Shown: positions 1 through 8,170 of the stretch, one piece after another | Position numbering within the stretch: position 1 is the stretch's first letter | Layout of the letters: each line of letters begins with the position of its first letter | NCBI GenBank assembly: GCA_013152815.1 | Contig: JAADFO010000063.1 | Span: 1-46,757 of the forward strand | Reading direction: 5' to 3' | From: Nanobdellati archaeon | GTDB lineage: Archaea; Nanobdellota; Nanobdellia; Woesearchaeales; JAADFO01 | Length of the DNA: 46,757 nt | Notes under the pieces: generated by a model | Databases searched by the model: none | What the model was told of the DNA's origin: nothing | What the model saw: only the letters and a program-made list of their open reading frames with translations | Translations under genes and position numbers: made by a program

Positions 1-14
1 TCCGGCAAAAGCAA

Positions 15-45
15 GGAGGACGGTCTGAAGAATCAAGACTCCTCC
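15..45 (-). terminator. hairpin just downstream of secD
   Basis: GGAGGA (15-20) and GTCT (23-26) pair with AGAC (36-39) and TCCTCC (40-45), giving a ten-pair stem with a two-base bulge and a nine-base loop. It lies 15 bases past the secD stop codon on the gene's exit side, so a transcript-end or stability role is possible. There is no clear U-run. What else lies at the window edge cannot be seen. Confidence 0.3.
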
Positions 46-59
46 GAAGAAAGGGCACA

Positions 60-1799
60 TCACTCGCTCGTATGGCCGATGAGGATCTCCATCATGGCGG
101 CGAAGGCAGGTCTCGTCACGAAGACGCCGAAGGTGATGCCGAAGATGGTGGTCAGGGCGAAGCCTTTGAGGAGGCCGGCACCGGCGAACCAGAGCGGCAG
201 CATCGCAACCACCGTGGTGAAATAGGCTGCCATGATGATGAAGAAGGCCCGCTTGATCTTCTGTTTCCAGGTCAGCTGCATCCTGTGCTTCCTGGCGATG
301 ATCTCGTCCGCGATGACGATCTGGTCGTCCACTCCCGTACCGACGGCGATGATGATCCCTGCGATGGCCGCAAGGTCGAGGTTCCATCCGATGAGGGCCG
401 CAAGGCCCAGGAGCAGGGTGACCTCGGAGAGCATGGTGATGGCCGCAGGGATGATGATGACTGCCCGCCTGTACCTGAGGAACAAGACCGTGACGACGGC
501 GAGGATGGCGACCAATGCCATGATGAGCGTGTTCTTGACGAACGCTTTCCCCAGGAGCGGTGAGAGCGTGTTGGTATGGACGATCTTGAGCTTGACCGGC
601 AACGAACCGGTGATGAGGATGGTCTGGAGCCGTTTCATGTTGGTCAGTGCGTCGGTGACCGCATCCTGCCGCGTAGGTCCCTTCCCTGAACCGGAGATGG
701 AGATCTCGGTGACGGCCTTGCCCTTCAGATCACCGGCGACATTCAATGAGTCGACCAACGAGTTGTCAAGATAGAGCTCCATCTGCTGATCGAGATATCC
801 TGTCTTGCTTCCGTCATCATAGTTGATCGGGATGTCTTTGGTGATGTTTGCCTGCCGCTGTGCTGCCTCCGGACTCAGGGATATGCCGAACCGGAAGCTG
901 CATACCCATCCCTGCTGCGCCTGCCGGCATCCCCGCTGAGGATCGATGCCTGCCTTGTCTGCGCTCCTGGCGACATAGGTGATGTCCCTGCCTCCGACGA
1001 ACACGGTCTTGTTGCCTATCTTGGCCTCGAATTTTCCCTGTTTCTCGAGAAGGTTCTTGACCTCCTCTTCATTGACGCCTGCAATCTCCACCAGGATGAA
1101 CTGGTTGCCTTCCAGGTCGACCGATTCTCTGATGGTCAGGTCAGAGAGGCCAAAGACGTTGAGCCGTTCCTTCATGTTGTCTATGAGGAGCGCCATGTCA
1201 TCAGAGGATATCTTCTCTTCAGGTTCCAGCAGGACCCTTGTCCCTCCGGTGAGGTCGAGACCTTTCTTGATGTTGGTCCAGGGGGTGTTGAACACACGGA
1301 GTCCGATGTCTTTTATCCCCACCACCTCCACCTCGGTCTTGGGTACTGTGATGGTGCTGTTGACGGTCTCTTCGATCTCCCTGGTCGTGCCGTTGATGGT
1401 CTGGTTGACCAGGATGGTCTTCTGGACGACCTTCTCCATGGTCTCGTTGGGGATGGTGGTGATGACGCTGATCGGCTGCGCCGTCACCTTATACAATCCT
1501 CTGTCTGTGGCGATGCTCATGACATCTCCTGGCTTGAGGTCGTTGATGATCTTATAATAGTCGTCCGTATTCCTGATGGGCTGCGTGTTTATGGAGATGA
1601 TCCTCTCCCTGCTGGTCAGCCGTTCGTTGGCCGGCGGGTTCTGGATTCCTGCCAGCTCTGCAGAGGAGTTCGAGATGACGTTCCTGATGGAGACTCCCTC
1701 GATGCCCGGTCTCGGCGAGATGGCGATGATAGCGAGGATCAGGAGGACTATCAGGAGGATTATACGAGGATTCCTGAGGATTTTCTTCAGATCACTCAT
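60..1799 (-). CDS. secD: SecD protein-export membrane subunit with PDZ-like insert
   Basis: SecD works with SecF beside the SecYE channel to help protein export and membrane insertion. The 579-residue protein has one N-terminal membrane helix (about 12-28). A PDZ-like segment (about 33-110, GVSIRNVISNSSAELAG) follows. The SecD P1 signature GLDLTGGTRVLLE is at 180-192, and a C-terminal bundle of about five helices carries the motif GTGVDDQIVIADE. The ATG start at 1799 lies inside the end of secF (8-base overlap), so the pair is translationally coupled and the order is secF then secD. The PDZ-like part is read from its pattern only; the SecD call is firm. Confidence 0.95.
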   Translation of the reverse strand: MSDLKKILRNPRIILLIVLLILAIIAISPRPGIEGVSIRNVISNSSAELAGIQNPPANERLTSRERIISINTQPIRNTDDYYKIINDLKPGDVMSIATDRGLYKVTAQPISVITTIPNETMEKVVQKTILVNQTINGTTREIEETVNSTITVPKTEVEVVGIKDIGLRVFNTPWTNIKKGLDLTGGTRVLLEPEEKISSDDMALLIDNMKERLNVFGLSDLTIRESVDLEGNQFILVEIAGVNEEEVKNLLEKQGKFEAKIGNKTVFVGGRDITYVARSADKAGIDPQRGCRQAQQGWVCSFRFGISLSPEAAQRQANITKDIPINYDDGSKTGYLDQQMELYLDNSLVDSLNVAGDLKGKAVTEISISGSGKGPTRQDAVTDALTNMKRLQTILITGSLPVKLKIVHTNTLSPLLGKAFVKNTLIMALVAILAVVTVLFLRYRRAVIIIPAAITMLSEVTLLLGLAALIGWNLDLAAIAGIIIAVGTGVDDQIVIADEIIARKHRMQLTWKQKIKRAFFIIMAAYFTTVVAMLPLWFAGAGLLKGFALTTIFGITFGVFVTRPAFAAMMEILIGHTSE

Positions 1800-2871
1800 G
1801 ATGCTTCTTCTCCATATACCAACGGATGATGCCCACGTTCTGGATCCAGGTATTTATCATATCGATGAGCAGGCCTATGAACAGGATGGTCATGATCTGT
1901 CTCAGCACCTCAGATTCAGAGAGCAGGAACGCGACGCTGACCGCAGCCAGTGTCGTCATGTTCATCGTAAGGCCTGTCTTGATGGCCCCATAGACCCGCT
2001 CCATGACCGTACCCTCCTTGTTCTTGAGGACCCGCATGGTCAGGAGGATGTCAGTGTCCACCGAATAGCCGATGAGCATGAGAAAAGCAGCTATGCCTGC
2101 CGTCGATACGCGGATGCCCAGGAGGTTGACGATGGCGACGGTCACCAGCATATCTGAGAACGCCGAGAGGATGACCGCTCCGGACGGTACCGGTATCCTG
2201 AAGTAGAGGAAGACCACGATGCCCATGAAGACAAAGGCGATGAGGATGGCGATGAGTGTCTGTTTGAAGAACTGGGCGCCCAACGAGGACCCTATCTCCT
2301 CGATGGAGATGGTCGACCTATCCACTCCGGTCTCCTTGACCAGGTAGGCGATGAAGCCATCCTGTTGGTCGTTACCCACATCGGCGCTGATGATGATGCC
2401 GATGGGCTTGCCGAAGGAAGACATCTGACGCAGGGTGAACGTGGCGTCGCTGAACCGTGCCTTCAGCTTGGTCTCCAGGGCGTTGAGGTCGAAAGTCTGT
2501 CCAGAAGGGATGGTCACCGTGAGCCCTCCCTTGAGGGAGACATCTTTGCTTATGAAATCTCCTGTCGTCGCCTGCTGGATCCCTATCTGGAGGATGGCGG
2601 CAAGCAGGAGGATGAACGGGATGAGCAGCAGTTTCTTGTATTCCTGCTCATAGATCCTTTTCCAGCCGGTGGAACTGCCCCTGGAATGACCATGGCTCGT
2701 TTCGACCTTCTTGCTGGTCGTTTTCTTTTGGGCATGCTGGGCCTGGATGGCTTTCTTGAGCATGAATCCCTGTCTTCTTTTAGAACGCTTGCTCATCGGC
2801 TTTGGTGGTTTATATCTCTTTAAAAAGGTTGTGTCTTCCTTCACTGGGGATTCAGACAAAATGACCGTCAC
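1792..2871 (-). CDS. secF: SecF protein-export membrane subunit
   Basis: SecF partners SecD in the export translocase. This 359-residue protein has a basic cytoplasmic N-terminus (about 1-80), a first membrane helix near 84-100, the P4-type domain beginning KGGLTVTIP, and five more helices. The SecF hallmark GYSVDTDILLTMR is in the helix bundle. The start used is GTG at 2871, eight bases after the upstream regulator gene, but it has no ribosome site. ATG at 2796 (MSKRSKRRQ, 334 residues) is an alternative; a TATA-like ATATAAA lies just before it at 2809-2821, too close for an ordinary leaderless start. The family call is firm and the start uncertain. Confidence 0.92.
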   Translation of the reverse strand: MTVILSESPVKEDTTFLKRYKPPKPMSKRSKRRQGFMLKKAIQAQHAQKKTTSKKVETSHGHSRGSSTGWKRIYEQEYKKLLLIPFILLLAAILQIGIQQATTGDFISKDVSLKGGLTVTIPSGQTFDLNALETKLKARFSDATFTLRQMSSFGKPIGIIISADVGNDQQDGFIAYLVKETGVDRSTISIEEIGSSLGAQFFKQTLIAILIAFVFMGIVVFLYFRIPVPSGAVILSAFSDMLVTVAIVNLLGIRVSTAGIAAFLMLIGYSVDTDILLTMRVLKNKEGTVMERVYGAIKTGLTMNMTTLAAVSVAFLLSESEVLRQIMTILFIGLLIDMINTWIQNVGIIRWYMEKKHHE

Positions 2872-2879
2872 AAGGCAGC

Positions 2880-3788
2880 TTATCCGCTGATCCTGTCCAT
2901 GATGACCTTTCGGGGAGAGAGTTCTGTCAGGTAGGCTGTCTTCACGGCGATGGCCGGTCTCTTGGCCCCATCTATGTTATCCTGGTACTGGGTCGCATAT
3001 ACTGCGTCTTTTACGCCTTCCTGATGCATGATGCGGGAGACCGTCTCCCGTCGATATCCCATCAGCCCACCGAGCTCTGTCTGGGAGATGGGAAAAATCG
3101 TATATTCTCCCCTGATCTCGCCTGAACGTTCAGCGAGGTGCCTGAACACATGCTGGAGCCGTAGCACCCTTTTCTCTGATATGGTCATCCTCTGCTCAGG
3201 AGGAGTGTTGAGCCGGTTCTCTATGGGCAGGTTCTTCTTTCTATAAAGGTAGTTCTTTGTTGTGGCCCAATCCTCAGTGGCCTGGGTCTGTTGCGCATAG
3301 CCGGCAAGGAGTTCTGTGAAGAGCCGACCATGGGGCTTTTCCAAGCTCTCTCCTCTCTGGTCTGCTTCTATGAGCGCATCGATGGTCTCCAGAGAGATGT
3401 AGGAAAGGACGGTCTCGTTCTTCGCCTTGAGATGATGGATGATCTCTACTTTTCCTTTGGCGCGGGGTCTCTTGTCCTTGGGCGGGATGAGCGCAGAAGC
3501 CTCCATCGCATATCCCTCGCCGATGAAGATGAGGTCGTTCTTGCCATAGGCAAAGGTCGGTGTCTCAAGGACAAGCGGAGGAAGGACAAGCTTGCTCTCT
3601 TCGCTCTCATCCAGATCGGCTTCATTGTCGCTCCATCTTGGCGGGATATAATCCAGAAGCAGGCCTCTCTGTACAAGGTAGATTCCTGCCGGAAGAAGAA
3701 CGGTATTTTTGGTATCAAACTCTTTATCGTGCAGGGCTCTGAATGAGAGGAGTTCTCCTGCCTCGTCGAAGAGGTCCGGGTAGGGCAT
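2880..3788 (-). CDS. Crp/Fnr-like transcriptional regulator
   Basis: The protein has 302 residues. Its C-terminal part contains FPISQTELGGLMGYRRETVSR, which matches the Crp winged helix-turn-helix (acidic/polar helix, then G-x-R-E-T-V-S-R recognition helix). Just before it lies RVLRLQHVFRHLAERSG, the usual linker helix. The N-terminal half should be the cyclic-nucleotide-type beta barrel but is divergent, and no ligand motif can be read. The ATG at 3788 sits 28 bases from a TATA box, so the mRNA is probably leaderless. secF follows after eight bases, so this regulator and secFD probably form one transcript. Crp-type regulators are uncommon in archaea. The ligand is unknown. Confidence 0.7.
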   Translation of the reverse strand: MPYPDLFDEAGELLSFRALHDKEFDTKNTVLLPAGIYLVQRGLLLDYIPPRWSDNEADLDESEESKLVLPPLVLETPTFAYGKNDLIFIGEGYAMEASALIPPKDKRPRAKGKVEIIHHLKAKNETVLSYISLETIDALIEADQRGESLEKPHGRLFTELLAGYAQQTQATEDWATTKNYLYRKKNLPIENRLNTPPEQRMTISEKRVLRLQHVFRHLAERSGEIRGEYTIFPISQTELGGLMGYRRETVSRIMHQEGVKDAVYATQYQDNIDGAKRPAIAVKTAYLTELSPRKVIMDRISG

Positions 3789-3810
3789 GTTCGGGTGGGT
3801 CTGGACAGCC

Positions 3811-3820
3811 CTATATAAAT
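3811..3820 (-). promoter_or_regulatory. TATA box of the crp-secF-secD transcript
   Basis: On the minus strand this reads ATTTATATAG, centred about 28 bases before the ATG at 3788. That is the archaeal TATA-to-start spacing expected for a leaderless mRNA. Confidence 0.7.
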
Positions 3821-3865
3821 GTTTCGTTACTGGATAGTGGTTATAGTATATTCCCAGAAATCTAA

Positions 3866-5605
3866 CTATTTAGGGGCAAGGCAGGCCCTGACAAAGCCGA
3901 GATAGAGCGGGTTCGGAGAGAGCGGCCTGGACGTGAATTCCGGATGGAACTGGGTGCCGACGAAGAACCTGTGGCTTGGCAGCTCGAGTATCTGCATGAT
4001 GGGATGGTCCGGGGCCTTTCCTGAGAAGACCAGACCAGCCTTCTCGAACCGCCCGATGTATTCGGGATTGCATTCATAGCGATGCCTGAACCGTTCCCGT
4101 ATCCTGGTCTTTTTGCCGTAGAGCTCCCATGCCCTTGTCCCTTCCCTGACCTCGATGTCCCTTCCGCCGAGGCGCATGTTGGCTCCCAGACCTTCGATCT
4201 TCTTCTGTTCAGGAAGGATGTCGATGACCGGGTGCGTTGTGTCGTTGGAGATCTCGGTGGAGTTGGCGTCCTTGAGCCTGAGCACGTTTCTGGCAAACTC
4301 CACCAGTGCCATCTGGAAACCATAGCATAGTCCGAGATAAGGGATGTTGTTCTCCCTTGCATACCGGATGCACTGTACTTTCCCTTCTGCGCCGCGTTTG
4401 CCGAAACCGCCCGGGACGATGATGCCTGCGATGCCGTCGAAGGCCTGCTTGAGGGTCAGTTTGCCTTCCTCGATGTCCGTCGTCTCGATCCACTTGATGC
4501 TGATCCTGGCCTGGTTGTGGGTTGCCGAATGTTCCAACGCCTTGATGACTGATGCGTAGGAGTCGCGAAGTCCAGTGTATTTTCCGATGATGCCGACCGT
4601 GATCGTCTTCTTGGGGTTCTTTATCCGTCGTATATATCCTTTCCATTCCTTGGAACTTTGGACTTCCCTGTGTTTGAGCCTGAGCTTCTCGAGGATGTTG
4701 CGGTCCAGGCCCGTCCCCTTTATCTCTTCGGGGATGAGGTAGATGGAGTCCACATCATGCACGGAGATGACGTTCTTCAGCGGCACGTTGGAATAGATGC
4801 TGATCTTTGATTTGACCTTTTCGGTGGCCTCGTTATGGCATCGGCAGGCGATGGCGTCGGGCTGGATCCCCAGCTCCATGAGACGCCTGATGCCCAGCTG
4901 GGCTGCCTTTGACTTCTGCTCGCCCAGGAAACCTGGCTCGAGGATATAGGTGACATTGATGAAACAGCAGTTCTCTTTTCCTTCCTCATACATCATCTCC
5001 CGCAGCGCCTCGAGGAAATACTGGTTCTCGATATCTCCCACAGTCCCCCCAACTTCCACGATGACGATGTTGGCCTTGCTCTTCATGGCCAGTTCCCTGA
5101 GAAAATGCTTGATCTCTCCGGTCACATGGGGGATGAACTGCACATCCCTCCCGAGGTAGGAGCCCTTCCGCTCTGCCGTGAGGATGCGGCTGAAGATCCT
5201 GCCCCCTGTCAGGTAATTGGCCTCGCTGAGATCGAGATCGAGCATACGCTCATAGGTGCCCAGGTCCATGTCGCATTCAAGGCCGTCATCGAGGACAAAG
5301 ACCTCGCCATGGCGGAAGGGGTTCAATGTCCCTGCATCCACGTTGAGGTATCCGTCGAACTTGATGGGGCTGATGCGATAACCCTGTTCCTGCATGAGCT
5401 TTCCGAGGGATGCGGCGAAGATACCCTTTCCCAGGCCAGACATGACCGAACCGGTAACAAAGATGTATTTCTGCTTGCCCCGTTCATAGCCCTTCGGGAC
5501 TGGGGTGAAGAACTCTTCTTCTCCAGACCTGCGGGCGAGCTTCTTGAGCATGTCCTTGCCGTTCTCAGCAGCCAAGAAGAATCGCCTCGTGCGTCGTTGA
5601 GCCAT
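3866..5605 (-). CDS. pyrG: CTP synthase
   Basis: The enzyme makes CTP from UTP, ATP and glutamine. The 579 residues hold an amidoligase domain (about 47-310) with the P-loop region FVTGSVMSGLGKGIFAASLG and the signature YLNVDAGTLNP..HGEVFV. A class I glutamine amidotransferase domain follows, with PGGFGKRG, the nucleophile Cys in GLCYGFQ, and the His-Glu pair in QFHPEF. The protein is about 40 residues longer than usual because of a basic N-terminal tail. Met19 (MLKKLARRSG) is a possible later start. Two usual residues differ: KFDGY for K-D-P-Y, and CYGFQ for CLGMQ. It is probably a single-gene unit. An AT-rich TATA-like tract lies at about 5669-5695. Confidence 0.96.
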   Translation of the reverse strand: MAQRRTRRFFLAAENGKDMLKKLARRSGEEEFFTPVPKGYERGKQKYIFVTGSVMSGLGKGIFAASLGKLMQEQGYRISPIKFDGYLNVDAGTLNPFRHGEVFVLDDGLECDMDLGTYERMLDLDLSEANYLTGGRIFSRILTAERKGSYLGRDVQFIPHVTGEIKHFLRELAMKSKANIVIVEVGGTVGDIENQYFLEALREMMYEEGKENCCFINVTYILEPGFLGEQKSKAAQLGIRRLMELGIQPDAIACRCHNEATEKVKSKISIYSNVPLKNVISVHDVDSIYLIPEEIKGTGLDRNILEKLRLKHREVQSSKEWKGYIRRIKNPKKTITVGIIGKYTGLRDSYASVIKALEHSATHNQARISIKWIETTDIEEGKLTLKQAFDGIAGIIVPGGFGKRGAEGKVQCIRYARENNIPYLGLCYGFQMALVEFARNVLRLKDANSTEISNDTTHPVIDILPEQKKIEGLGANMRLGGRDIEVREGTRAWELYGKKTRIRERFRHRYECNPEYIGRFEKAGLVFSGKAPDHPIMQILELPSHRFFVGTQFHPEFTSRPLSPNPLYLGFVRACLAPK

Positions 5606-5668
5606 GCATCAGAAAGAGGGAATGATCGAAAAAACGGCCTTTTCGCATTGTCCATCAGATTTCCAGAT

Positions 5669-5695
5669 AGTATATATATTTTTCTTATATTTTTC
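5669..5695 (-). promoter_or_regulatory. AT-rich promoter region of pyrG
   Basis: A run of TATATATA and TTATATTTTT on the minus strand lies 64-90 bases before the pyrG ATG. A TATA box here would give a leader of about 40-60 bases. The exact element cannot be chosen by eye. Confidence 0.4.
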
Positions 5696-5780
5696 TGAAC
5701 ACCTTTTCTCGCTCGTTTTCCTGAAATATCCTTCGCTTCACTTCTCTCACTCCTCTTTAAGCTAAATTTTATGGCCAAAT

Positions 5781-5790
5781 TTTATATAAG
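5781..5790 (+). promoter_or_regulatory. TATA box of the rhomboid gene
   Basis: TTTATATAAG is centred 26 bases before the ATG at 5811. This supports a leaderless start there and fixes the start codon. Confidence 0.7.
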
Positions 5791-5810
5791 GCAAGGCTTT
5801 CAGGCCGGTC

Positions 5811-6473
5811 ATGCGACCGATAAGCAGCCGACAGCAGTGGTTTCCGGGATTCCGTATGAGAAGTGCCGTGATCCCCATCATCGGGGTGAACATCCTCTTC
5901 TTCATACTCCAGCAGACGATTCCCGGCTTCACCGATGCTTTCATCCTGGTGGGCAGCGACATCTTCACCCGGCCCTGGATACTCCTCACGCACATGTTCC
6001 TCCATGCCAACCTCAACCACATCTTCTTCAACATGTACGGCATCCTGCTCTTCGGGCCTCTTCTCGAATCAAGGATCGGCCCCAAACGCCTGCTCGAGGT
6101 GTACCTGGTGTCAGGTCTGGTGGCAGGGTTCTTCGCAAGCTTTGCCTATGCCCGGGCATTGGGTGCGAGCGCCGCCCTGATGGGACTCATCGGTGCGCTG
6201 ATCATCATCATGCCCCAGCTTCGGCTGCTCTTCTTTTTCATCATCCCCATGCCTCTCTGGCTGGCAGGGCTTGTCTGGGTGTCCATCGATGTCTTCGGCG
6301 TCTTTTTCCCTTCGGGAGTCGGCAATATAGCCCATCTTTTCGGCATGGGGACCGGCATCCTGTTCGGTCTTTACTTTCTACGGCAGCGGAAAGGGCAGCA
6401 GGAGACCTTTGCCCAGACCACCCATCTGGATGATGCTGCGGTGGATGACTACCTGCGTTCAGGGAGGTTCTGA
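5811..6473 (+). CDS. rhomboid-family intramembrane serine protease
   Basis: Rhomboids cut substrate helices inside the membrane with a Ser-His dyad. In these 220 residues the loop-1/helix-2 hallmark HANLNHIFFNM is at about 65-75. The catalytic Ser120 lies in GASAALMG, and His175 lies in GNIAHLFGMGTG. Six hydrophobic segments are visible, followed by a short polar tail. The start at 5811 fits the TATA spacing; Met16 (MRSAVIP) is the alternative. The FKBP gene follows in the same direction after 41 bases. The substrate is unknown. Confidence 0.9.
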   Translation: MRPISSRQQWFPGFRMRSAVIPIIGVNILFFILQQTIPGFTDAFILVGSDIFTRPWILLTHMFLHANLNHIFFNMYGILLFGPLLESRIGPKRLLEVYLVSGLVAGFFASFAYARALGASAALMGLIGALIIIMPQLRLLFFFIIPMPLWLAGLVWVSIDVFGVFFPSGVGNIAHLFGMGTGILFGLYFLRQRKGQQETFAQTTHLDDAAVDDYLRSGRF

Positions 6474-6514
6474 CTGAGAGGCTGTTTGACAGATTGATTA
6501 TCGAGGTGAAACGC

Positions 6515-6958
6515 ATGGCTGACATCAAGAGGATCATACGGAAAGGGGACAAGGTGGCTGTTACCTACACCGGAACCCTTGACACTGGCGAGATATTCGA
6601 CAGCAATGTGGGAAAGACACCCTTTGTCCATGTGGTGGGAGACGGCCAGACCATCTCCGGCTTCGACGAGAACATCATCGGCATGGCAGAGGATGAGGAG
6701 AAACGTTTCACGGTCCTTCCGGAGAAGGGCTACGGCCAGTACCATGAGAAACTTGCCTATCAGATCCCCCGAAAACAGCTCGGTGACATCACTCCCCAGG
6801 TGGGGACCGAACTGCTGCTGAAATCAAATGCAGGGAACAAGACCACGGCAAAGGCAAGGATAACCAAGGTCGAGCAGGATAAGGTGACCCTCGATATGAA
6901 CCATCCGCTCGCAGGAAAGAACCTCACGTTCCTGGTCAGGATAGATCAGATCTTCTGA
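6515..6958 (+). CDS. FKBP-type peptidyl-prolyl isomerase, SlyD-like
   Basis: The protein speeds proline cis-trans isomerisation and usually also acts as a chaperone. The 147 residues contain the FKBP pattern: VAVTYTGTLDTGEIFDSN, then PFVHVVGDGQTISGFDENIIGM, with an insert-in-flap domain (ITPQVGTELLL...) and the return DMNHPLAGKNLTF. This is the order of the short archaeal FKBP/SlyD class. ATG at 6515 is chosen because GAGGTG at 6503-6508 is well placed; an in-frame TTG at 6494 would add seven residues. No metal-binding His tail is present. No signal peptide is seen, so it should be cytoplasmic. Confidence 0.93.
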   Translation: MADIKRIIRKGDKVAVTYTGTLDTGEIFDSNVGKTPFVHVVGDGQTISGFDENIIGMAEDEEKRFTVLPEKGYGQYHEKLAYQIPRKQLGDITPQVGTELLLKSNAGNKTTAKARITKVEQDKVTLDMNHPLAGKNLTFLVRIDQIF

Positions 6959-7028
6959 GAAACTGAAACTCTGCTTGTTCTTTCTTTATGGCTCTTCTCT
7001 CTTCTCCACTCTTCTTCTCTATTCCCTG
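6959..7028. terminator. pyrimidine-rich tract between convergent genes
   Basis: The stretch between the FKBP stop and the convergent gene end is strongly T/C-rich on the plus strand (TTCTTTC, CTCTTCTCTCTTC). Archaeal termination uses U-rich runs without needing a hairpin, so it may end the FKBP transcript. Confidence 0.35.
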
Positions 7029-7859
7029 TTATTGGCAGCCACCGCCATACTTGAAGTACTGGTTATAGACCATGGTCGGTCCTGAGGTCAATGCATAGCT
7101 CGTGAACTTCCTGAATCGCTCATGGATCTTGCCGTTGATCCTGAAATATGCGCCATCCCCGTCGTCGACAAGCTTGATGATGCTGACCGAGAATGTCTCA
7201 TCTCCCATCATAAAGAACCGGGAACGGTCGTCAGTCACCCGTTTGCAGAGCTCCTCGCCCTGGAAATCCATGCAGACATTCACTGCCTCTCCTGAGGGCT
7301 GGCAGTCCGTGGCTCCTCTGCAGTCAGCACCATCACAGCAATTTCCCATAGGTATGCATCTGCTCTGGAAGTCACACCAGGAATATCCCTGCTTGCAGCC
7401 GCAATCGCCGGTGTCAAGACAGACCTTGTTTGATCCGCAGGCAAGCAGGTCACAGCTGCTCGTCTCTTGGTTTCCTTTCGGTGCCTGTGCTGAGGTATTT
7501 ACTGAGGTATCTTTCTCTTTTGGGTTTTCTTTCACGGCCGTGCTGCAGGCATGATCGACACAGGTCCCTGATGCGCATTCCTGGTCAAAGCAGCATCCTT
7601 CCTTGGGGATGCATCCGTTCATGCATGTCCGGTAATTCTCGGCACAGTAGCACGATCCATCGCGACAGACCTGATTGTCTCCGCAGGTCACGTCTCCGCA
7701 TGTCGCTTTCGCGCCGCCGGAGACCACCAGCTTCACCGTATCGCCTGTGGGCAGGATAACCTGTTTCTCGAGCGGTTTGTAGGTCACGATGACTAAAGCT
7801 ACTATAAGCAGAACGCTTAGTGTTATGATAACCCTCTTGATAACCCTCTTCTGAGTCAC
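7029..7859 (-). CDS. membrane-anchored Cys-rich surface protein
   Basis: I do not recognise a named family. The 276-residue protein begins with a basic stretch and one hydrophobic helix (about 9-26), which would anchor it outside the cell. Two cysteine-rich repeats follow. The first starts CGDVTCGDNQVCRDGSCYC and the second CDLLACGSNKVCLDTGDCGC. Each continues into a second small cluster with paired cysteines (GCCFDQEC, NCCDGADC). A Thr/Ser/Lys linker separates the repeats, and the C-terminal ~85 residues are a mixed domain. The spacing suggests disulfide-bonded EGF-like modules. GTG at 7859 follows a GGGGGAT ribosome site, and a TATA box lies at 7893-7904. Confidence 0.75.
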   Translation of the reverse strand: MTQKRVIKRVIITLSVLLIVALVIVTYKPLEKQVILPTGDTVKLVVSGGAKATCGDVTCGDNQVCRDGSCYCAENYRTCMNGCIPKEGCCFDQECASGTCVDHACSTAVKENPKEKDTSVNTSAQAPKGNQETSSCDLLACGSNKVCLDTGDCGCKQGYSWCDFQSRCIPMGNCCDGADCRGATDCQPSGEAVNVCMDFQGEELCKRVTDDRSRFFMMGDETFSVSIIKLVDDGDGAYFRINGKIHERFRKFTSYALTSGPTMVYNQYFKYGGGCQ

Positions 7860-7892
7860 TCGATCCCCCTGGGAAGAGGATGTGCCTGTTCT

Positions 7893-7904
7893 TTTTATAT
7901 ATTG
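7893..7904 (-). promoter_or_regulatory. TATA box of the Cys-rich protein gene
   Basis: CAATATATAAAA on the minus strand lies about 39 bases before the GTG at 7859. This leaves a short leader that carries the GGGGGAT ribosome site. Confidence 0.6.
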
Positions 7905-7985
7905 CCCTCTGTCGCTCTCTTGAAGGAGTCACATCCGAGGGGCGAATATGCAATACCTCTCCTGCTTCGCCTCCTGAGGACCCGT

Positions 7986-8015
7986 TCTTATTGGGAACAA
8001 TCTTATTGGGAACAA
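7986..8015. repeat. perfect tandem repeat, two 15-base units
   Basis: TCTTATTGGGAACAA occurs twice in direct succession. It lies between the divergent genes starting at 7859 and 8171. Each unit contains TTGGGAA, so paired protein binding is possible. No other feature was seen between 7905 and 8135. Confidence 0.7.
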
Positions 8016-8139
8016 TCATGAGGTCTTGCTATCTTTTTTTCTCATCCCGGACAGGTGATGCATGCCAGATGAAAGCTGCTGTCATGCCGTCATCCTTTTC
8101 TCTTCTTTTTGTCCAGATGTCCTTCCGGCCTTCACAATC

Positions 8140-8149
8140 TTTATTAACA
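8140..8149 (+). promoter_or_regulatory. TATA box of the 8171 gene
   Basis: TTTATTAAC is centred about 27 bases before the ATG at 8171. This argues for that start over longer in-frame readings. Confidence 0.6.
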
Positions 8150-8170
8150 TCGGTCCCTGCCTCATCTGTC

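Noticed and set aside
72-563. Long Asp/Glu/Arg-rich plus-strand frame opposite secD
   Set aside because: It is the mirror of a well-supported secD frame, has extremely skewed composition, and lacks a ribosome site or family resemblance.
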